Shown one piece after another: positions 24,984 through 34,552 of a DNA stretch of 64,000 nucleotides. The translations under genes were made by a program, and so were the position numbers. Below the pieces are notes generated by a model. The model was not told the origin of the DNA. It saw nothing but the letters and a program-made list of their open reading frames with translations, and searched no databases. Source of the DNA: Croceicoccus sp. Ery15 (GTDB lineage Bacteria > Pseudomonadota > Alphaproteobacteria > Sphingomonadales > Sphingomonadaceae); contig NZ_CP087588.1 of the NCBI RefSeq assembly GCF_020985305.1, forward strand, positions 1,488,001-1,552,000. The letters are read 5' to 3'. How positions within the stretch are numbered: position 1 is the stretch's first letter; each line of letters begins with the position of its first letter.

Positions 24984-26675
24984 ATGAGTGATCGCGCCAA
25001 ACACCCCGAGGGTCAGGGCAAGAGCCGCCCGACCGACCGGTATCGCCGGGCGGAGCGCGACCTTGTGCTTCTGGGCGTGATCATCGCGGCGACCATCATG
25101 CTGGTGGGCCATGCAGGCGCTGTCATGCCGCAGGTTCTGGGTTTCTTTAACGGTGACGGAGACGGCCCCGCGCAATGGGCGGCCAGCGCCCTGCTGCTGA
25201 ATATCGCGCTGATCATCTTTGGCTGGCGCCGGTACAAGGAGCTGATCGGCGAAGTCGAAAAGAGCCGCATCGCCGAGGAAGAGGCCCGCGAACTGGCGCT
25301 GACCGATCCGCTGACGGGTTCGCTCAACCGCCGGTCGATCCTGCCCCTGACCGAGGAAATGGTGCTGGAGGCGGAGAAGGCCGACAAGGCGGTCGCCTTC
25401 GTCATGATCGACCTCGACAATTTCAAACAGATCAACGATCTCAACGGCCATCGCGCAGGCGATTGCATGCTGATCGAAATTGCACAGCGCATCCGCGCGC
25501 AAATGCCGCCCGGTGCGCGGCTGGCGCGGCTGGGCGGTGACGAATTCGCCTGCGTGGTTCCCTATAACCGCTCCTCGCCCGATTTGATCGACCAGCTGGC
25601 GACCAGCATCATCGATATCGCGCAGCAGCCCATCGCCATCAATGGCGGCGAGCTGGCCGTTGGCCTGTCGCTGGGCCTAGCGACCAGCGTGGAGCTGGAC
25701 CAGCCCGGCCCCAATGCGGCGGGCGAGCTGCTGCATATGGCGGATATCGCCATGTATCACGCCAAGAAGATGGGCCGGAACCGGTACGACTGGTTCACCC
25801 CCGAAATGGAGCGCGAGCTGAAGCTGCGCAGCGAGCTGGAAAGCGGCATCCGTCGCGGCATCGCGCGCGGCGAATTCGTGCCCTTTTACGAACAGCAGGT
25901 CGATGTGGAGACCGGCGAGCTGACCGGTTTCGAAATGCTGGCCCGCTGGCAATCGCCCACGCTGGGCCTTGTCACCCCCGATTTCTTCATCCCCGTGGCC
26001 GAGGAAATCGGCTGTATCGCCGAATTGTCCGAAGCCGTGATCGCACAGGCGCTGAAGGATGCAGCCGACTGGGATCCGGCACTGACCCTGTCGGTCAATA
26101 TCTCGCCCGTGCAATTGCGCGATCCGTGGTTTGCGCAGAAACTTCTGAAACTGCTTTCCGAAGCGAAATTCCCGCCCGAACGGCTGGAAATCGAAGTGAC
26201 CGAAAGCTGCCTGCACGAAAATATCGGCCTCGTCCGGTCGCTGGTCACTAGCCTGAAGAACCAGGGCGTATCGGTCAGCCTGGACGATTTCGGCACCGGC
26301 TATGCGTCGATCGCCCAGCTTCGTGCCCTGCCCTTCGACCGGATCAAGATCGACCGCAGCTTTATCGCAGAGCTTGGCCGCAGCGGCGACAATGCCGCGC
26401 TGGTTAGCGCGATCACCTCGATCGGTGCGGGCATGCGCCTGCCCGTCACGGCAGAAGGGATTGAGAGCGAGCATGTGCGCGACCGTTTACGCGGCCTGGG
26501 CCAGTTCAAGGGTCAGGGCTATTTCTATGGCCGCCCCGAGCCTGCCGAAAAGGTCCATGCCCGCCTGAAAAGCGAAGCGCGGCTGGCCGAGGATGTACGA
26601 ACGCCGTCGCGTCTTGGCCCCCAGTCCGCCAAGACACCCGAAGACGGCGAACCGCCCCGCGCCGCCAAGGGCTGA
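24984..26675 (+). CDS. membrane-bound GGDEF-EAL cyclic-di-GMP enzyme
   Basis: 563 residues. Two membrane helices (about 27-45 and 65-81) are followed by a short coiled coil (83-103). The GGDEF domain has an intact RLGGDEF (184-188), so it can be a diguanylate cyclase. The RxxD inhibitory site is absent. The EAL domain begins FEMLARW (EML at 317-319 in place of EAL); the other metal and catalytic motifs (VNISPVQL, EVTES, DDFGTGYAS, TAEGIES) are kept. It may be bifunctional. The start ATG at 24984 fits the first helix; the much longer open frame upstream is antisense to ffh. Confidence 0.93.
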   Translation: MSDRAKHPEGQGKSRPTDRYRRAERDLVLLGVIIAATIMLVGHAGAVMPQVLGFFNGDGDGPAQWAASALLLNIALIIFGWRRYKELIGEVEKSRIAEEEARELALTDPLTGSLNRRSILPLTEEMVLEAEKADKAVAFVMIDLDNFKQINDLNGHRAGDCMLIEIAQRIRAQMPPGARLARLGGDEFACVVPYNRSSPDLIDQLATSIIDIAQQPIAINGGELAVGLSLGLATSVELDQPGPNAAGELLHMADIAMYHAKKMGRNRYDWFTPEMERELKLRSELESGIRRGIARGEFVPFYEQQVDVETGELTGFEMLARWQSPTLGLVTPDFFIPVAEEIGCIAELSEAVIAQALKDAADWDPALTLSVNISPVQLRDPWFAQKLLKLLSEAKFPPERLEIEVTESCLHENIGLVRSLVTSLKNQGVSVSLDDFGTGYASIAQLRALPFDRIKIDRSFIAELGRSGDNAALVSAITSIGAGMRLPVTAEGIESEHVRDRLRGLGQFKGQGYFYGRPEPAEKVHARLKSEARLAEDVRTPSRLGPQSAKTPEDGEPPRAAKG

Positions 26676-26756
26676 TCGCCGCATAGGGCGATTGGTCCGA
26701 AAGACGCAGCGCAGGACTGGACGTAACGCCCCCCGCTGCATAGATGCGAGCCTGTT

Positions 26757-27581
26757 ATGCGCATCCCCTTCACCAAGATGCACGGGCTTGGCAATGATTT
26801 CGTCGTGCTCGATGCCCGTGCCGAGCCGCTGCCGCCGATCAATGGCGAAATCGCGGCCGCGCTGGCCGACCGTCATACCGGCATCGGCTGCGACCAGCTT
26901 GTGCTGATCGAACCGTCGGACATGGCCGATATCCGCATGCGCATCTTTAATTCCGATGGCGGAGAGGTCGAGGCCTGCGGCAATGCGACCCGTGCGGTCG
27001 GCCTGCTGGTTGGCGGGGAACTGACCGTCGAGACATTGGGCGGGCTGCTGGCGGTACGCCCCGATGCAGCGGGCATTGCGGTCGACATGGGCGTGCCGCG
27101 TTTCGAATGGGATGCGATCCCGCTGGCCTATGCGATGGACACGCTGGCGATGCCGGTCGGCTGGGACATGCTGGACGCTCCTGTGGCGGTGAATGTCGGC
27201 AATCCGCATGCGGTGTTTTTCGTCGACGATCTGGCCGCGATCCCGCTGGGCGAGATCGGACCGGTGATCGAACATGATCCGGTGTTTCCGCAGGCCGTGA
27301 ACGTCAATGTCGCGCAGGTCCTGTCGCGCGGCGCGATCCGCCTGCGCGTATGGGAACGCGGCGCGGGGCTGACGCGGGCCTGCGGCACGGGCGCCTGCGC
27401 CACGGCGGTCGCGGCGATGCGGCGCGGTCTGGTCGATCGCGAGGTGACCGTGTCATTGCCCGGCGGCGATCTGGTGATCGGCTGGGGGCAGGACAGTGCA
27501 GAGGCGAAGGGCCGCATCACCATGACCGGCCCCGCGACCATATCCTATACCGGCGCTTTCGATTGGGGGGCTTACGCTTGA
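26757..27581 (+). CDS. dapF: diaminopimelate epimerase
   Basis: 274 residues. The two catalytic cysteines are Cys74 (EACGNATRA) and Cys209 (TRACGTGACA). It also has MHGLGNDFVVLD at the start. It converts LL- to meso-diaminopimelate for peptidoglycan and lysine. It is the first gene of a tight operon with mtaB, ftsY and yciB; the stop overlaps the mtaB start by 4 bp. Confidence 0.97.
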   Translation: MRIPFTKMHGLGNDFVVLDARAEPLPPINGEIAAALADRHTGIGCDQLVLIEPSDMADIRMRIFNSDGGEVEACGNATRAVGLLVGGELTVETLGGLLAVRPDAAGIAVDMGVPRFEWDAIPLAYAMDTLAMPVGWDMLDAPVAVNVGNPHAVFFVDDLAAIPLGEIGPVIEHDPVFPQAVNVNVAQVLSRGAIRLRVWERGAGLTRACGTGACATAVAAMRRGLVDREVTVSLPGGDLVIGWGQDSAEAKGRITMTGPATISYTGAFDWGAYA

Positions 27582-28780
27582 GCGCCTCTGAAATCGTGAC
27601 CCTGGGCTGCCGCCTGAACATGGCGGAGAGCGAGCGCATTGCCGCGATCCTGAATGGCAGCGCCGACAAGACCGTGGTGGTGAACAGCTGCGCCGTCACG
27701 CAAGAGGCGGTGCGCCAGACCCGCCGCGCGATCCGCCGCCTGCGCCGCAGCCATCCCGACGCGCGCCTGCTGGTCACCGGATGCGCCGCCGATATCGAGG
27801 GTGAGCAGATCGCCGCCATGCCCGAAGTCGACGGGCTGGTCGCCAATGCGGCCAAGCTGGAACCGCGCGCATGGTCGGCAGGCGATGCACCGCGGCACGC
27901 ACCGCAGCCGGCCGCCCGCGCCCGCACGCGCGCGTTCGTTCCCGTGCAGAACGGCTGCGACCACAGCTGCACCTTTTGCGTGATCCCGCAGGGTCGCGGA
28001 GCCAGCCGGTCGCTGCCGGTCGACGACATCGTGCGGATCGTGACCGACCATCTGGATCAGGGCGCGCCCGAGATCGTGCTGACCGGCGTCGATGTCACAA
28101 GCTGGGGACACGACCTGCCCGGCGCGCCCGCGCTGGGGGTTTTGGTACGCGCGCTGCTCGATGCCTGTCCCGGCCTTGCGCGTCTGCGCCTGTCCTCCAT
28201 CGACGGGGCGGAAATCGATCCTCTGCTGGAAGACATGGCCGCGCATGAGCCGCGTTTCATGCCGCATCTTCACCTGTCGCTGCAATCGGGCGACGATATG
28301 ATCCTGAAACGGATGAAGCGCCGCCACAGCCGCGCCGATGCGATCCGCCTTGTCGAACGGCTGAAAAACCGCCGCCCCGATCTGGCTGTGGGCGCCGATC
28401 TGATCGCGGGATTTCCGACCGAAACGGACGATATGCACGCCAATAATCTTTCCATCATCAGCGCCTGCGATATCGTGCATGGCCATGTCTTTCCCTTCAG
28501 CCCGCGCCCCGGCACGCCCGCCGCGCGCATGCCGCAAGTCGATCCGGTGCGCGTAAAGGCCCGCGCTGCCGAAATGCGCGGCGCGGTCGCCGTGCAGCGG
28601 CGCCAATGGCTGGACGGGCTGATCGGCAGCACACAGACCGTGCTGGCCGAACGCGATGGCACCGGCCATGCCGAGAATTTCGCCCCCGTCCGCCTGCCCG
28701 CCGGCATGGCACAGGGCGAAACCGCCCGCCTGCGCATCACCGCGCGCGACGAAGGCCTGCTGGTCGGAGAAGCGGCATGA
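27578..28780 (+). CDS. mtaB: tRNA t6A37 methylthiotransferase (MtaB type)
   Basis: 400 residues from a TTG at 27578 (LSASEIVTLGCRLN), which overlaps the dapF stop. The MTTase domain cysteines are Cys11, Cys38 and Cys69. The radical-SAM cluster is CDHSCTFC (Cys127, 131, 134). A TRAM-like end follows. It uses two Fe-S clusters to convert t6A37 to ms2t6A37. Coupled to ftsY by an ATGA overlap. Confidence 0.93.
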   Translation: MSASEIVTLGCRLNMAESERIAAILNGSADKTVVVNSCAVTQEAVRQTRRAIRRLRRSHPDARLLVTGCAADIEGEQIAAMPEVDGLVANAAKLEPRAWSAGDAPRHAPQPAARARTRAFVPVQNGCDHSCTFCVIPQGRGASRSLPVDDIVRIVTDHLDQGAPEIVLTGVDVTSWGHDLPGAPALGVLVRALLDACPGLARLRLSSIDGAEIDPLLEDMAAHEPRFMPHLHLSLQSGDDMILKRMKRRHSRADAIRLVERLKNRRPDLAVGADLIAGFPTETDDMHANNLSIISACDIVHGHVFPFSPRPGTPAARMPQVDPVRVKARAAEMRGAVAVQRRQWLDGLIGSTQTVLAERDGTGHAENFAPVRLPAGMAQGETARLRITARDEGLLVGEAA

Positions 28781-29697
28781 GCGAGAGCTGGCAGACCCGC
28801 GTCTTCGGCGGTTTCCGCAAGACATCCGAACGGCTGAGCGAGAACCTTGCCGGTATCGGCGGGCAGACGCGGCTGACCGATGCGCAGCTGGACGAGCTGG
28901 AAGATGCGCTGATCCTGTCGGACCTTGGCCCGCGCGCGGCGATGCGGATCCGCGAGAAACTGGCCGAACGCCGCTTTGACCGCGGTGCCGACCAGCGCGC
29001 CATTCAGGAAGCGGTGGCCGAAGAAATTGCCGAAATCCTGCGCCCCGTGGCGAAGCCGCTTGATGTTACCGCCTTTCCCCGCCCGCATGTCGTGCTGGTC
29101 ATCGGGGTCAACGGCAGCGGCAAGACGACCACCATCGCCAAGCTTGCCCATCTGTTTCAGGAAGAGGATTATTCGGTCATGCTGGCCGCGGGCGACACGT
29201 TCCGCGCCGCTGCCATCGGGCAGTTGAAAGTATGGGCCGACCGCATCGGCGTGCCCGTGGTGACCGGGCCCGAAGGCGGCGATCCGGCCAGCGTGGTGTT
29301 CGACGGGGTCAAGGCCGCGACCGACAAGGGCAGCGACGCGCTGATCGTGGACACGGCGGGCCGCCTGCAGAACAAGCGCGAGTTGATGGACGAGCTTGCC
29401 AAGATCCGGAAGGTTCTGGGCCGCCTCAACCCCGAAGCGCCGCATGATGTGGTGCTGGTGCTGGATGCAACCAACGGGCAGAATGCGCTGTCGCAGATCG
29501 ATGTGTTCAAGGAAGTGGCGGGCGTGACCGGCCTTGTGATGACCAAGCTGGACGGCACGGCGCGCGGCGGCGTGCTGGTTGCGGCGGCAGAGCAATATGG
29601 CCTGCCCATCCACGCCATCGGCGTGGGCGAAGGGATCGACGATCTGCGCCCCTTCGATCCCGATCTGGTCGCCCGCGTAATCGCCGGAGTGGCATGA
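28777..29697 (+). CDS. ftsY: signal recognition particle receptor FtsY
   Basis: 306 residues. The N domain is short, without the long acidic A domain of E. coli FtsY. The G domain has GVNGSGKTTT (110-119), DTAGRLQNK and TKLDGTARGG. It receives Ffh-ribosome complexes at the membrane. The ATG overlaps the mtaB stop (ATGA) and the gene ends inside the start of yciB. Confidence 0.96.
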   Translation: MSESWQTRVFGGFRKTSERLSENLAGIGGQTRLTDAQLDELEDALILSDLGPRAAMRIREKLAERRFDRGADQRAIQEAVAEEIAEILRPVAKPLDVTAFPRPHVVLVIGVNGSGKTTTIAKLAHLFQEEDYSVMLAAGDTFRAAAIGQLKVWADRIGVPVVTGPEGGDPASVVFDGVKAATDKGSDALIVDTAGRLQNKRELMDELAKIRKVLGRLNPEAPHDVVLVLDATNGQNALSQIDVFKEVAGVTGLVMTKLDGTARGGVLVAAAEQYGLPIHAIGVGEGIDDLRPFDPDLVARVIAGVA

Positions 29698-30353
29698 TGA
29701 CCCAGCAGACCGAAGCAGCGCCCGCCAAGAGGAAATCCGGCTGGCTGAACCTTGCCATCGATTACGGGCCGCTGCTGATCTTCTTCCTCGTCTATCGCTA
29801 TTTCAGCCCCGAGGAAAAGGGCAATGCCGTGGGCGAGGTGCTGGCCGTGGTGAAAGGCACCGGCGCGTTCATCGTGGCCGCGCTGGTCGCTCTGGGCGTG
29901 TCAAAATGGAAGCTGGGGCACATCACCCCGATGCTGATGCTGTCGACCGCGCTGATCGTGTTTTTCGGCGGGCTGACGATCTTTTTTCAGGACCCCGTGT
30001 TCGTGCAGGTCAAGCCGACGATCATCTATGCGATCTTCGCGGTCGCGCTGCTGGTCGGCTGGCGCATGGGCAAGCCGCTGCTGAAATATCTGCTGGGCGC
30101 CGCGTTCGAGGGCTTGTCGGATCGCGGCTGGCTGATGCTGTCGCGCAATTGGGGATTCTATTTCGTCGGGCTGGCGGTGCTGAACGAAGTAATGCGCGCG
30201 GCGCTGCCGTTCGAACAATGGCTGACCGCCAAATTCTGGCTGTTCATGCCGCTGTCGTTCCTGTTCACCTTTATGCAGCTGCCGATGATGATGCGCGAAG
30301 GTCTGGGCAAGGAAGACGAGGTCGAGGAAGAAACGACCCACCCGCCCGTCTGA
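29694..30353 (+). CDS. yciB: inner-membrane septation protein YciB/IspZ
   Basis: 219 residues with about five or six membrane helices. The family marks LAIDYGPLLIFFLVY, QDPVFVQVKPT and NWGFYFVGLAVLNE are present. YciB links the membrane to cell-division and envelope machinery. It starts at an ATGATG directly overlapping the ftsY stop. The C-terminus is acidic (EDEVEEETTH). Confidence 0.93.
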   Translation: MMTQQTEAAPAKRKSGWLNLAIDYGPLLIFFLVYRYFSPEEKGNAVGEVLAVVKGTGAFIVAALVALGVSKWKLGHITPMLMLSTALIVFFGGLTIFFQDPVFVQVKPTIIYAIFAVALLVGWRMGKPLLKYLLGAAFEGLSDRGWLMLSRNWGFYFVGLAVLNEVMRAALPFEQWLTAKFWLFMPLSFLFTFMQLPMMMREGLGKEDEVEEETTHPPV

Positions 30354-30458
30354 GAGCATCCCTTCTGACAGCTCCCCGTCAGACAACTACGGGCAGCGGG
30401 CAGGCCAGCCGCGGCCCGCCCTGCACTGCCCGTCATGCGTGTACAGTGTTCCGCCCGT

Positions 30459-30608
30459 TCAGGCGGCGGCGTGTTGCGATGCCAACTGCGTTTGCAGCAC
30501 GCCGATCCGCTTGCGCTCGTCCGTCCAGCTGCGGTTGGGCTGGGCGCTGACCTTGTCGATCAGCTGGCGCAGTTCGTTTTCACGGTCTTTGCGGGTTGTT
30601 TCCTGCAT
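30459..30608 (-). CDS. small conserved-looking protein (49 residues)
   Basis: An open frame of 50 codons starts at ATG 30608 behind GAGGAGAG, an excellent ribosome-binding site. The product (MQETTRKDRENELRQLIDKV... ending SQHAAA) is a charged helical hairpin with a middle SWTDERKRI. It is below usual gene-calling size. The strong ribosome-binding site and normal amino-acid composition support translation. Function unknown. It lies alone between yciB and kup. Confidence 0.6.
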   Translation of the reverse strand: MQETTRKDRENELRQLIDKVSAQPNRSWTDERKRIGVLQTQLASQHAAA

Positions 30609-30731
30609 ATCGACTCTCCTCTCGTCTCATGCGCTTCTTCAAAGCGGAAGCATCATAGCATGAAATGCGGCACGAAGGGGGCGGTTCCGACGCAAAAACG
30701 CGTTGGACCGGCCCCGAACGGGCGTACGCAA

Positions 30732-32657
30732 TCAGATTTCCAGCTGGCTGCCCAGTTCGACCACGCGATTGGTGGGCAGACGGAAGAATTCCATCGCATT
30801 GGCGGCATTGCGCAGCATCCAGGCGAATATCTTCTCGCGCCAGATCATCATGCCCGGATTCTCCGAGGGCAAAAGCGTCTGCCGCGACAGGAAAAAGCTG
30901 GTCTGCATCATGTCGAACATGCCGCCGCAATGGTCGATATCGGCCAATGCCTTGGGCACGTCGGTTTCCTCCATGAAACCGTAATGCAGGATCAGGCGAT
31001 AGAATCCGCGCCCCAGATCGTGAATCTCGTGCCGCTTGGCCGGATCCACATAGGGGTAATCCTCGATCTTCACCGTCAGCACGACCACGCGTTCGTGCAG
31101 CACCTTGTTGTGTTTGATATTATGCAACAACGCCGATGGCACGCCCGCCGTGCTGGACGCCATGAAGATCGCCGTGCCCGATACGCGCGTGGCCGAATTG
31201 GTCGCGGACTTGGCGAAAATCTCGATCGGCAGCGCAACCTCGGCCATGCGTTCGTGCATCAGCTTGCGCCCCTTGGCCCATGTGGTCAGCAGGGTGAACG
31301 CCACCGCGCCGATCAGCAGCGGGAACCAGCCCCCGTCGGGCACCTTGGTCGCATTGGCCGCGAAATAGGCGCCGTCGACGATGAAGAACAGCACCACCAC
31401 CGGCACCGCCATCCACCATTTCCACCGCCACACGGCCAGGAACAGCGCCGCCAGCAGGCAGGTATCGATCAGCATCGCGCCCGTCACCGCGATGCCGTAT
31501 GCGCTGGCAAGATTGGACGAGTTCTGGAAGGTCAGCACCAGCAGGATCACCGCCACCATCAGCGCCCAGTTGATCGCGGGGATATAGATCTGCCCTGCCT
31601 CGGTCTCGCTGGTGTGCAGGATCGACAGGCGCGGGATAAAGCCCAGTTGCATCGCCTGATGCGTGATCGAGAACGCGCCCGAAATCACCGCCTGGCTGGC
31701 GATGAAGGTCGCCATCATGGCAAGGATGACGAGCGGGAAGCGCATCACTTCGGGCGCCATCATGAAGAAGGGATTGCGGATCGCCTCTGCCGCGTCGGGG
31801 CCCGACAGGCTGGTCACCATCGCCGCCTGCCCGAAATAGTTGAGCAGCAGCGCGGGCATCACGAAGGCGAACCAGCTGATCCGCAGCGGACCGCGACCGA
31901 AATGGCCCATATCGGCATACAGCGCCTCTGCCCCCGTGACGGCCAGAACGACCGAGCCGAGCGCCAGAAACGCCAGCGTCTTGTCGACCATGAAGAACTG
32001 CACCGCATACCACGGGTTCAGCGCCACCAGCACGCCCGGGTTCTGCACGATATGGGTTACGCCCAGCACTGCCAGCACGCAGAAATAGGTGATCATGATC
32101 GGCGCGAACAGCGCCCCCACCTTGGCCGTGCCGCGTTTCTGAAGCAGGAACAGGCCGACCAGCATGACCAGCGCGATGGGGATCACCCATTGTTCGAAAC
32201 GCGCTTCCACCACGGTCAGGCCTTCCACGGCGGAAAGCACCGAAATCGCAGGGGTTATCATCGAATCGCCATAGAACAGCGATGTCGCCATCACCCCCAG
32301 CAACACCGTCAGCCACCCAAATCGCGACTTGCCCATATGGCGCGAGATCAGCGCGACCAGCGCAAGGCTGCCGCCCTGCCCCTTGTTGTCGGCGCGCATC
32401 AGGATCGTCACGTACTGGATCGAAACCACCAGCGTCATCGACCAGAAGATCAGGCTGACCACGCCAAGGATATGCAGCTTGTCCAAAGCCAGCGGATGCG
32501 GCCCGACAAATGTTTCGCGGAAAGCGTAAAGCGGGCTGGTGCCGATATCGCCGAACACGATGCCGACCGCGCCCGCCGCCAGCTTCAGCTTGGCGCTGGT
32601 GCGTTCCTTGCCGGTAAGCGCATGTCCGCCCCCGTGCGATGCCAACTCGCTGCTCAA
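30732..32657 (-). CDS. kup: low-affinity potassium transporter Kup
   Basis: 641 residues with about 12 membrane helices in the first ~440 residues and a cytoplasmic C-terminal region. It carries [17 protein letters not shown] near residue 32, and [22 protein letters not shown] motifs near 140. It imports K+ with H+. The start appears to be a TTG at 32657; there is a GGAG about 12 nt upstream, so the exact start is unsure. Confidence 0.95.
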   Translation of the reverse strand: MSSELASHGGGHALTGKERTSAKLKLAAGAVGIVFGDIGTSPLYAFRETFVGPHPLALDKLHILGVVSLIFWSMTLVVSIQYVTILMRADNKGQGGSLALVALISRHMGKSRFGWLTVLLGVMATSLFYGDSMITPAISVLSAVEGLTVVEARFEQWVIPIALVMLVGLFLLQKRGTAKVGALFAPIMITYFCVLAVLGVTHIVQNPGVLVALNPWYAVQFFMVDKTLAFLALGSVVLAVTGAEALYADMGHFGRGPLRISWFAFVMPALLLNYFGQAAMVTSLSGPDAAEAIRNPFFMMAPEVMRFPLVILAMMATFIASQAVISGAFSITHQAMQLGFIPRLSILHTSETEAGQIYIPAINWALMVAVILLVLTFQNSSNLASAYGIAVTGAMLIDTCLLAALFLAVWRWKWWMAVPVVVLFFIVDGAYFAANATKVPDGGWFPLLIGAVAFTLLTTWAKGRKLMHERMAEVALPIEIFAKSATNSATRVSGTAIFMASSTAGVPSALLHNIKHNKVLHERVVVLTVKIEDYPYVDPAKRHEIHDLGRGFYRLILHYGFMEETDVPKALADIDHCGGMFDMMQTSFFLSRQTLLPSENPGMMIWREKIFAWMLRNAANAMEFFRLPTNRVVELGSQLEI

Positions 32658-32823
32658 GCCAGAAAAAACTCCGGTCTGTGGTCGTTGCCCGCCCCGATTC
32701 CGTCGGGCCCGGCAAACAGGGCTGCGCGATTAGCAGCGCCCATGATGCACCGCAAGCGAGCACTGGGGGCATACTTCCAATGCCCCTGCTGCGATTGCGA
32801 ACACCGCCATGGCGCTGCGTGGA

Positions 32824-33513
32824 TCATCGCGCGGGGGCTGCCATTGGACCTGCCGGCGCGGGCATCTGGCCCTGCTGCGCTTCGATCAGCGCGTCAAGTT
32901 GCCGCACCTGCGCCTCCAGCACGGCGCGCCACGGTTCGCTGTCCGCCGTATCGCCATCGGCCAGCGGACGGTCGAGCAGCGATTGCCAGCGGTCTCGCGC
33001 TTCGGCGTATCGGCCCGTCTGCGCCAGTGCCAGCCCGGCGAAAAACGGCGGGCCGGGATGGCGCGGCGCCAATGCCGCCGCCTTGTCATAGGAATAGAGC
33101 GCCGCCGGAGTAGCGATGCCCTGTGCATGGCCGACCAGCGCATTGCCCAGCGCCAGCCACGCATCGGGATCGTCGGGATGTTCGCGGATCGCCCCGCGCA
33201 AGATCGCTGCCGCGGCGGAAAACTGCCCGTTGCGCGTCATGGCATCGGCCGTCACCAGATAGCGGCGGCCCGGCGCGAATTCGGCCTGCATGCCCTGCCG
33301 CACCTCGACAAGGGCGGCCTCCATGCTCTCGCGGCTTTCGCGCGGCGGCTTGGGCGCGCCCTGCAGCGACGGGCTGCCTTGCGCGGCATAGCCCGCAAGG
33401 CCGAGCAGCAGGGCCGACCCCGTCAGCTCCCACGCCGGACGCGGCAGTTTCAGCACGAAGATCAGCGCGGCGAACACCGCGACCGCCAGCGGGACGACGA
33501 TAAACCAGCTCAT
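32824..33513 (-). CDS. ccmI: CcmI-like TPR protein of cytochrome c maturation
   Basis: 229 residues: two N-terminal membrane helices (about 3-21 and 28-45), then TPR-like repeats (residues about 95-175, e.g. AWLALGNALVGHAQG and AALAPRHPGPPFFAGLAL). CcmI/CycH brings apocytochrome c to the CcmFH haem ligation complex. It is the last gene of the ccm operon and overlaps ccmH by 4 bp. The C-terminus is Ala/Pro-rich. It is shorter than classical CcmI. Confidence 0.8.
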   Translation of the reverse strand: MSWFIVVPLAVAVFAALIFVLKLPRPAWELTGSALLLGLAGYAAQGSPSLQGAPKPPRESRESMEAALVEVRQGMQAEFAPGRRYLVTADAMTRNGQFSAAAAILRGAIREHPDDPDAWLALGNALVGHAQGIATPAALYSYDKAAALAPRHPGPPFFAGLALAQTGRYAEARDRWQSLLDRPLADGDTADSEPWRAVLEAQVRQLDALIEAQQGQMPAPAGPMAAPAR

Positions 33514-33980
33514 TCGCCGCCTCCCGATTCCGGACTATGCCTGTTGCGGCGGAACCGTCCGCGCAGCAGGAACAGGGCCAGCAACAACAGCACTACGGGC
33601 GCTGCGAACAGCGGCCATGTCAGCCCCGTGACCACCGGCTTGTAGCTGATGTAATCGCCATAGCGATCGATCAGCCATTGGCGGATCGCCTCGGGATCCT
33701 CGCCCGCCGCGATGCGCTGGCGCACTTCGCTGCGCATGTCGCCCGCCATGGGCGCGTCACTGTCGGCGATCGACTGGCTCTGACAGGTCAGGCAGCGGAT
33801 CGTTTCCATCAATTCCTGCGCCCGCGCTTCCTGCGCCGGATCGTCGAGCTGGCGATAGGCATAGGGCGCGGGCGGCAGCGAATCCTGCGCCAGACCCGGC
33901 GGCGTGAACAACACCAGCAGCAGGATTGCGGCGATCGCGCCTGCGGCCAGCCACGCCCTCGGAGCGAAGAGATTCCTCAC
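33510..33980 (-). CDS. ccmH: cytochrome c maturation protein CcmH (CcmL type)
   Basis: 156 residues with a signal-like first helix (10-30), the redox motif RCLTCQSQS (Cys63 and Cys66), and a C-terminal membrane helix (about 118-137). It reduces the apocytochrome CXXCH disulfide for haem attachment. Overlaps ccmG and ccmI by 4 bp each. Confidence 0.93.
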   Translation of the reverse strand: MRNLFAPRAWLAAGAIAAILLLVLFTPPGLAQDSLPPAPYAYRQLDDPAQEARAQELMETIRCLTCQSQSIADSDAPMAGDMRSEVRQRIAAGEDPEAIRQWLIDRYGDYISYKPVVTGLTWPLFAAPVVLLLLALFLLRGRFRRNRHSPESGGGE

Positions 33981-34552
33981 AGCGGCGCCTCTGCCGCGCG
34001 CAATTGCGCCATGATCTGCAGCACGTCACGCTCCATTATCGGGCCGATGTGCTGGTAACGGATGATACCCTGCGCATCGATCACAAAGGTTTCGGGCACG
34101 CCCGACGAACCGATAGCGAGTTGCAGCGCGCTGACATCGTCGCGCGCGACGGCGCGATAAGGATTGCCGTGACGGGCCAGAAAGGCGGCGATATCCTCCT
34201 GCTTGTCGCGAATCGCCACGCCGTCGATGGCCACACCCTGCTGCGCCAGCGCGTCCAGCACGGGCGCCTCGACGATACAGGGCACGCACCAGCTGGCCCA
34301 TACGTTCAAAAGACGCGGACCTTCGCTGCTCGCGCCCGCCAGCACCACGGTCGGCAGATCGTCGGTTCCCGCGGGCAGCTCCAGCGCGGGCAAGGGGCGG
34401 CCGATCATGCGGCTTTCCACCTCGGTCGAAGCGGGATTGGCAAGCCCCCATGCCACCAGCGCCCCCAGCATCACGAAAATCGCCAGCGGCAGCCAGATCA
34501 GCCATGCGATGCCGGGCTTGTCCGCCGCGCCTTGCGTTGCCGTATTGCTCAT
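33977..34552 (-). CDS. ccmG: thiol:disulfide interchange protein CcmG/DsbE
   Basis: 191 residues from MSNTATQ; this start overlaps the ccmF stop by 4 bp, so a start 65 codons earlier is rejected. One membrane anchor (16-36) precedes a periplasmic thioredoxin fold with WASWCVPC (Cys89, Cys92) and GVPETFVID (cis-Pro). It keeps the haem-binding cysteines of apocytochrome c reduced. Confidence 0.95.
   Translation of the reverse strand: MSNTATQGAADKPGIAWLIWLPLAIFVMLGALVAWGLANPASTEVESRMIGRPLPALELPAGTDDLPTVVLAGASSEGPRLLNVWASWCVPCIVEAPVLDALAQQGVAIDGVAIRDKQEDIAAFLARHGNPYRAVARDDVSALQLAIGSSGVPETFVIDAQGIIRYQHIGPIMERDVLQIMAQLRAAEAPL

Noticed and set aside
30435..33113. 892-codon plus-strand open frame opposite kup and ccmI
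   Set aside because: His/Gln/Arg-rich shadow of two well-recognised minus-strand genes.
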